Assembly (NCBI RefSeq): GCF_000237925.1
Contig: NW_017386087.1
Coordinates: 62,001-126,000 of the forward strand
Length of the DNA stretch: 64,000 nucleotides
DNA from: Schistosoma mansoni
Lineage: Eukaryota; Platyhelminthes; Trematoda; Strigeidida; Schistosomatidae
Reading direction: 5' to 3'
A program made the translations under genes and the position numbers. Each line of letters opens with the position of its first letter. Within the stretch, counting starts at the first letter, position 1. Below, piece after piece: positions 60,447 through 64,000 of this stretch. Under the pieces are notes generated by a model. The model was given only the letters and a program-made list of their open reading frames with translations, had not been told where the DNA came from and searched no databases.

Positions 60447-62338
60447 GTATTGATCTCTCCTTTATCAACTTGTTTTTTTTACACTCAAGATATGTGACCG
60501 ATCAGAAAATCTGGCTCAAGCTAAATACCGGTTTCAGTTTTGGAGGGAGATTATCGAATATCTATTTGATAGCTCCAATAATTCGTCACCACACCACACT
60601 CCTCTTGGACGAGAGCTCAAAGAAGTACCATCCTAATCACTTTTCCTTTATCCATAACTAGTCAGTTTCAGGTTTAGTATTATCAAAACAACGATTCTAT
60701 CAGCTAATCAATTCAAGGGTTTGCATTCATTTCCACTAGCGTTTTGAGTTTCATAAATTACTTAAATAGGAGCTACACTTTAATAATGTTTTTTTTCCTA
60801 CTTGCAAAGCAGCTGAAGCGTATTTTGATGATGCCTATGTTCCGATTCATTCTCTACTATCTGAGGCTTATGGTAAGTGATTGATTCACATATGATGTTT
60901 TTACCACAGGTTCTAAATTCGACTGAACCTTTGGATCTTGCTTAAAGAACAGTGTTCTTGCAAACAGGTTCAATTTACGCAGTTCCAAGCTCCCATATAT
61001 ACTTATTTCTTATTAATTTTTTATATACAAGTTTGAATCATACTGCTTCTATAAAATCCCTAGATTTTTCTAGTATTAAAGTTATCTCTTCATACAGTAT
61101 TTTAATTATTCATGTATGAACTTTCTAGATTTCTACACCTGCCCTGATTTTCACGATTAACTGTTCCGTGTGCTTAGTTATAAGCCAACTACTACTATCA
61201 AGCCTAAACTGATATAGATGTAGTTGAATCAGATTCTGCTACCTAGTAGTTTGACGTTGCTTATTTTAACCTTCAAAGCATGGCTTCAAGATAGGAAAGC
61301 TATCATCAGTCGTTGGAATGTAATATCACTAAAAGATAAAACTATAGCCCTCAGTGAGAATAACAGGTTCCTGAAAGTAAAAATTACTATATAAAACTTC
61401 CGTATTAGTTGGCAGCACATCTTTTACCAGATTGAATTCATTTTATGAGGGATTCGTAAAATTAGTGTTAAATTCGATTTGCAATATCAATGTAATTGGT
61501 TTTTCTCATTTTATGTTATAATCTTAAAATTTTACGACGAAAATATTAGGAATAGAACCGTAGAAACGGCGTTTTTCGTTCATATATTTTCTCCAAATGA
61601 CAGCCCAAACCTTTTGGTCATAGTAGCTGATATTATTATTAGGTTTAAAATCAACTACATAATTTTCAAAAATTTTGCTATGTAGCTTTGCTGAAAACTT
61701 ATGGAACCTTGCATGTATTGTTTCTTTGTTTACACTTACCAGTTGGTCAATGGCTACATTACAGCTTGATCATTAGGATTCAACCACCACTAAGGACTAG
61801 GTAAGGATGATATTATTTTTATACTCAGCCATCAGTCACTGTACATTTCTCAGTTCTAAAGGATATCAGTCTCATGTTGAGTAGCACAGTAGTAATGTTT
61901 CTCACTTTAACACGAGTGCGAATCCTATGAGGGATGTGTCAATTCCCCCAGGACTGTGGATACTCCATGATGACGGTTACCAACTAGCAAGAAACCTAGA
62001 TCAAATGCTTTCTTCCTATTGATTACAGCCAAATATCCTCCTTACCTTTTCCGTAACAGTTTATATAATTCATGGAATACAATTATCGTCATAAGGTGAC
62101 TGTTTTTCAATATTTGTTGTTACGATTATGCACATTTTATAATTTATTTGACTAAGTACATCAATTTTACCTTCTAACAAGTAGGATTTGAAATGACTTC
62201 ATTAAACCCATTGCTTAATCACTTTGGACGAGCTCAGGGAATGGCGAATATGTTACGTAGTTCAGTTTTATTAGCTCAACATAAAAATGTTCTACTATTT
62301 CCTTTGGATGTAGTAAATCAAGTATGTTCATCAACAAG
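60347..62338 (+). CDS. NDUFAF6: NDUFAF6 homologue, partial gene (middle exons)
   Basis: Exons seen: 60347-60446, 60490-60624, 60662-60718, about 60813-60872 and 62185-62338. The segments line up in order with human NDUFAF6 as I recall it: [98 protein letters not shown]6 is a mitochondrial matrix-side protein needed for early assembly of respiratory complex I (ND1 module). It has the squalene/phytoene synthase fold but is not known to make prenyl products. The N-terminal targeting exon was not found, and the 3' part lies beyond the window or was not found. About ten residues before NHFGRAQG that other animals have are missing. One junction (60718 to about 60813) is out of phase by one base. 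Confidence 0.85.
60490..60624 (+). CDS. NDUFAF6: NDUFAF6 homologue, exon b
   Basis: The acceptor is ACACTCAAG; 45 codons with [20 protein letters not shown], corresponding to the MRMQFWKKTVEDIY block of the human protein. The donor is GTACCA, phase 0. The intron before it is only 43 bases. Confidence 0.88.
60662..60718 (+). CDS. NDUFAF6: NDUFAF6 homologue, exon c
   Basis: The acceptor is CCATAACTAG; 19 codons, [19 protein letters not shown], matching HNLTKRWLMKIVDER in the human protein. The donor at 60719 (GTTTGC) is weak and leaves phase 0, while the next exon needs phase 1. The upstream intron is 37 bases, within the range of very short schistosome introns. Confidence 0.7.
60813..60872 (+). 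CDS. NDUFAF6: NDUFAF6 homologue, exon d
   Basis: It reads [20 protein letters not shown] and ends at GTAAGT (phase 1). The start could be 60810, 60813 or 60819; all three need one base carried from the previous exon. Confidence 0.7.
61870..62040 (+). repeat. Degenerate tRNA-like or SINE-type repeat
   Basis: A B-box-like GAGTGCGAATCC (61914-61925) and the downstream GGGATGTGTC and GGTTACCAACTAGCAAGAAA segments resemble a common schistosome tRNA-like repeat as I remember it. No clear A box. It lies in an NDUFAF6 intron. Confidence 0.35.
62185..62338 (+). CDS. NDUFAF6: NDUFAF6 homologue, exon e
   Basis: The acceptor is TCTAACAAGTAG. It reads [20 protein letters not shown], then [30 protein letters not shown], and is the best-conserved block (human SHIGKAQG...FLPMD). 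The donor is GTGAAT, phase 2. It joins exon d in phase. Confidence 0.9.
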
Positions 62339-62581
62339 GTGAATATTTACATTCTTAATTTTAAATGTAATTACTAAACTGTTTATGGGCGTGGGTGTAT
62401 GGCACATTTTGGGGAATAAGAAACTGGGTATTACGTGCTAAAATTTGTTACGCATCATTTAAACTCCAGCAGTTAATTGTCTGGTTCTCGTCGTAGTTGT
62501 TAATCTAATACAGTAGCTAGAAGGCCAAACCAAGCTATATTGATTGAAACACTTGTTTCCTGGATTTTCATTATCACAGAC

Positions 62582-63095
62582 ATTTATTTATTATTTATTT
62601 AAACACATAAATATTGGTACAAGGAAGCACCAGATAAATATGCGCCACACAAATCTCATTCGATTTGTGTGAGGGCTGTGATACTACCCAGGTGCCCAGA
62701 CTGAAGCAGGTGGTTTTCTTAGGGGGCCACACCCGGAGCCTTTGACCTAAAGGTCTAGTCCATAAGGCAGTGGAGCATCGTAAGGAGATGCATTCCCATG
62801 GTAGCCGGTGGCCAACAGTTGGTTCATACGCCATTCGTTCCTTCTGGATCCTGGAGCCCATGTGCACCATTGGTTTGGAATAAGGGTTTTCCAACTCCCC
62901 TAGGTGGATCCTCCACATCCACCAACCCGGTTAAAGCGCCGGATATTCGCTTTTCGTGTTCTCACTTTTGTGAACAACACCCCCGCCACGAGAAGGAAGT
63001 GAGTAGGACTTCCCTGGCAGAGGCTATATATTCGCGTGGCCATATGAAAGCATTTCGAGAGGGAGAGCGGACTCTCCCCACTCTCAGCCGTACCA
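62582..63095 (-). repeat. ~510-bp TTTA-tailed repeat, full copy
   Basis: Tail at 62582 (TTTATTTATTATTTATTT), 5' start at 63095 (TGGTACGGCTGAGAG). The stem near the start is kept as GGGAGAG/CTCTCCC around CGGA (about 63061-63078). It lies downstream of NDUFAF6 exon e, probably in the next intron. Confidence 0.78.
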
Positions 63096-64000
63096 GGGCC
63101 AATCATCAGTTTATATACGCACATTTGAGTCATGGTGTTTATGTATGGACTAGTAATATTACCTGGCTGGTCAAATCAATGTAGGTAGGGTGGGATTCAA
63201 ACTTGTGACTTAATAAATAAAACCAAAATGCTTGAACCATTCGACTATTTTCCTGCTTCATGTTGGGTTCGTTTGAAGTGGACAAGCATACAATGTCGAA
63301 AACGCATCGTCATTTGGACTTTGTAAGTTTCGATATCCATAATAAAAGACCTACTGAAGAATGTATTCATCAAACAATGTGGTTTCCTTAGAATTTATCT
63401 TGTAAGACTTCACTTCAAAGTTTCTGGAGTTAACACAACTGGTTTTAAAAGTATTTAGTTTGTGTAATATCAACCTATCGCAAACTTTGGTCAAACTGAT
63501 ACATCGGTCTTCTCTTGTTATTTATCCTACTCTAATGAGTAGTTAAGGTTCTGTTCATCTGATTAGTGACTTTCTTGCAAATTTACACTTTTATGCCGCT
63601 CCTTACGTTGTCATTCTTATTTATCGCTGTTATGACAAACCCATCGTCGGCTTAAGTCATAACAATATTCTTCCTACCTCAAGGTTCTTCTAGATCATCC
63701 TGTTCTTGTTAAGTTTTTTGTCCAGTGAAGAGTTCATGTTCTAAAGTGTCTTTTATATTGTGACCCAGTGATCTTTAAAGAAAGTATATTTCCCACGTTT
63801 GTTTTAAGATTGTTTGAAGAAAGCCAACTGCATAGTCACTTATTCTTTTTACTTCCAATACCTCTGAAATGTTGATGGATTTTTATACGTGCTTCATGTT
63901 CTTTGTCTGTTTCTCTGATCAATATTATTAAGATTGCCAAATCTTATAATGTAAATTTCTCCGTTGATTATCCACAACAGATCAGTATTTCTTCTAAGTC
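63096..64000. other. AT-rich sequence to the window end, no exon identified
   Basis: I looked for the next NDUFAF6 exon (phase 2 entry, family block around the C-terminal helices) and did not see it. Confidence 0.4.

Noticed and set aside
1-64000. CRISPR array, operon, rRNA cluster or prokaryotic mobile system
   Set aside because: No regular short repeats with spacers and no bacterial gene organisation; introns and LINEs show a eukaryotic genome.

Overview
The window looks like AT-rich nuclear DNA of a blood fluke (Schistosoma, most likely the haematobium group). The basis is dense RTE-type LINEs of the SR2 kind, CR1/jockey-like LINEs, gypsy-type LTR fossils, tRNA-like repeat heads and small intron-split genes. 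Species assignment is inference from the repeat families; no search was run.

Host genes are few. On the plus strand at 6632-17347 there is a complete six-exon gene for a homologue of NCOA5 (nuclear receptor coactivator 5): an RRM, an Arg/Ser-rich linker, the anticodon-binding-like domain, the conserved LADxR helix region and a long low-complexity tail. All its splice junctions are GT-AG and in phase (701 residues). On the plus strand from 60347 there are middle exons of an NDUFAF6 homologue (complex I assembly factor of the squalene/phytoene synthase fold). Its first exon(s) and its 3' end were not found in the window, and one splice junction has a one-base phase conflict. A possible exon on the minus strand (6119-6353) sits head to head with NCOA5. 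Unassigned coding-like stretches lie at 50.5-52.2 kb.

The rest is mostly repeats. 1-5250: TATA-bearing repeat and nested RTE LINE pieces. 5250-17350: NCOA5, with LINE and ~510-bp TTTA-tailed repeat copies in its introns. 17.3-20.2 kb: no genes seen. 20.2-22.6 kb: gypsy-type LTR fossil joined to an internally deleted RTE LINE. 22.6-25.3 kb: no genes seen. 25.34-30.30 kb: gypsy-type LTR retrotransposon on the minus strand, with 412-bp LTRs that differ at one base (young, broken). 31.75-35.52 kb: near-identical second copy of 1.45-5.22 kb. 36.4-37.7 kb: 5' part of another LTR fossil (gag). 39.4-45.4 kb: CR1-like LINE split by a full-length RTE LINE and by a 536-bp insertion. 45.4-50.3 kb: two diverged direct copies of a long repeat. 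53-54.2, 55.8-56.5 and 57.4-59.8 kb: three more LINE remnants. 60.3-64 kb: NDUFAF6 exons and another 510-bp repeat copy.

No prokaryotic-type system, CRISPR array, rRNA or convincing functional tRNA was seen. The most interesting structures are the 3.77-kb chimeric unit present twice, the run of internally deleted (rather than 5'-truncated) RTE LINEs, and the 510-bp repeat with a GC-rich hairpin near its presumed 5' end.
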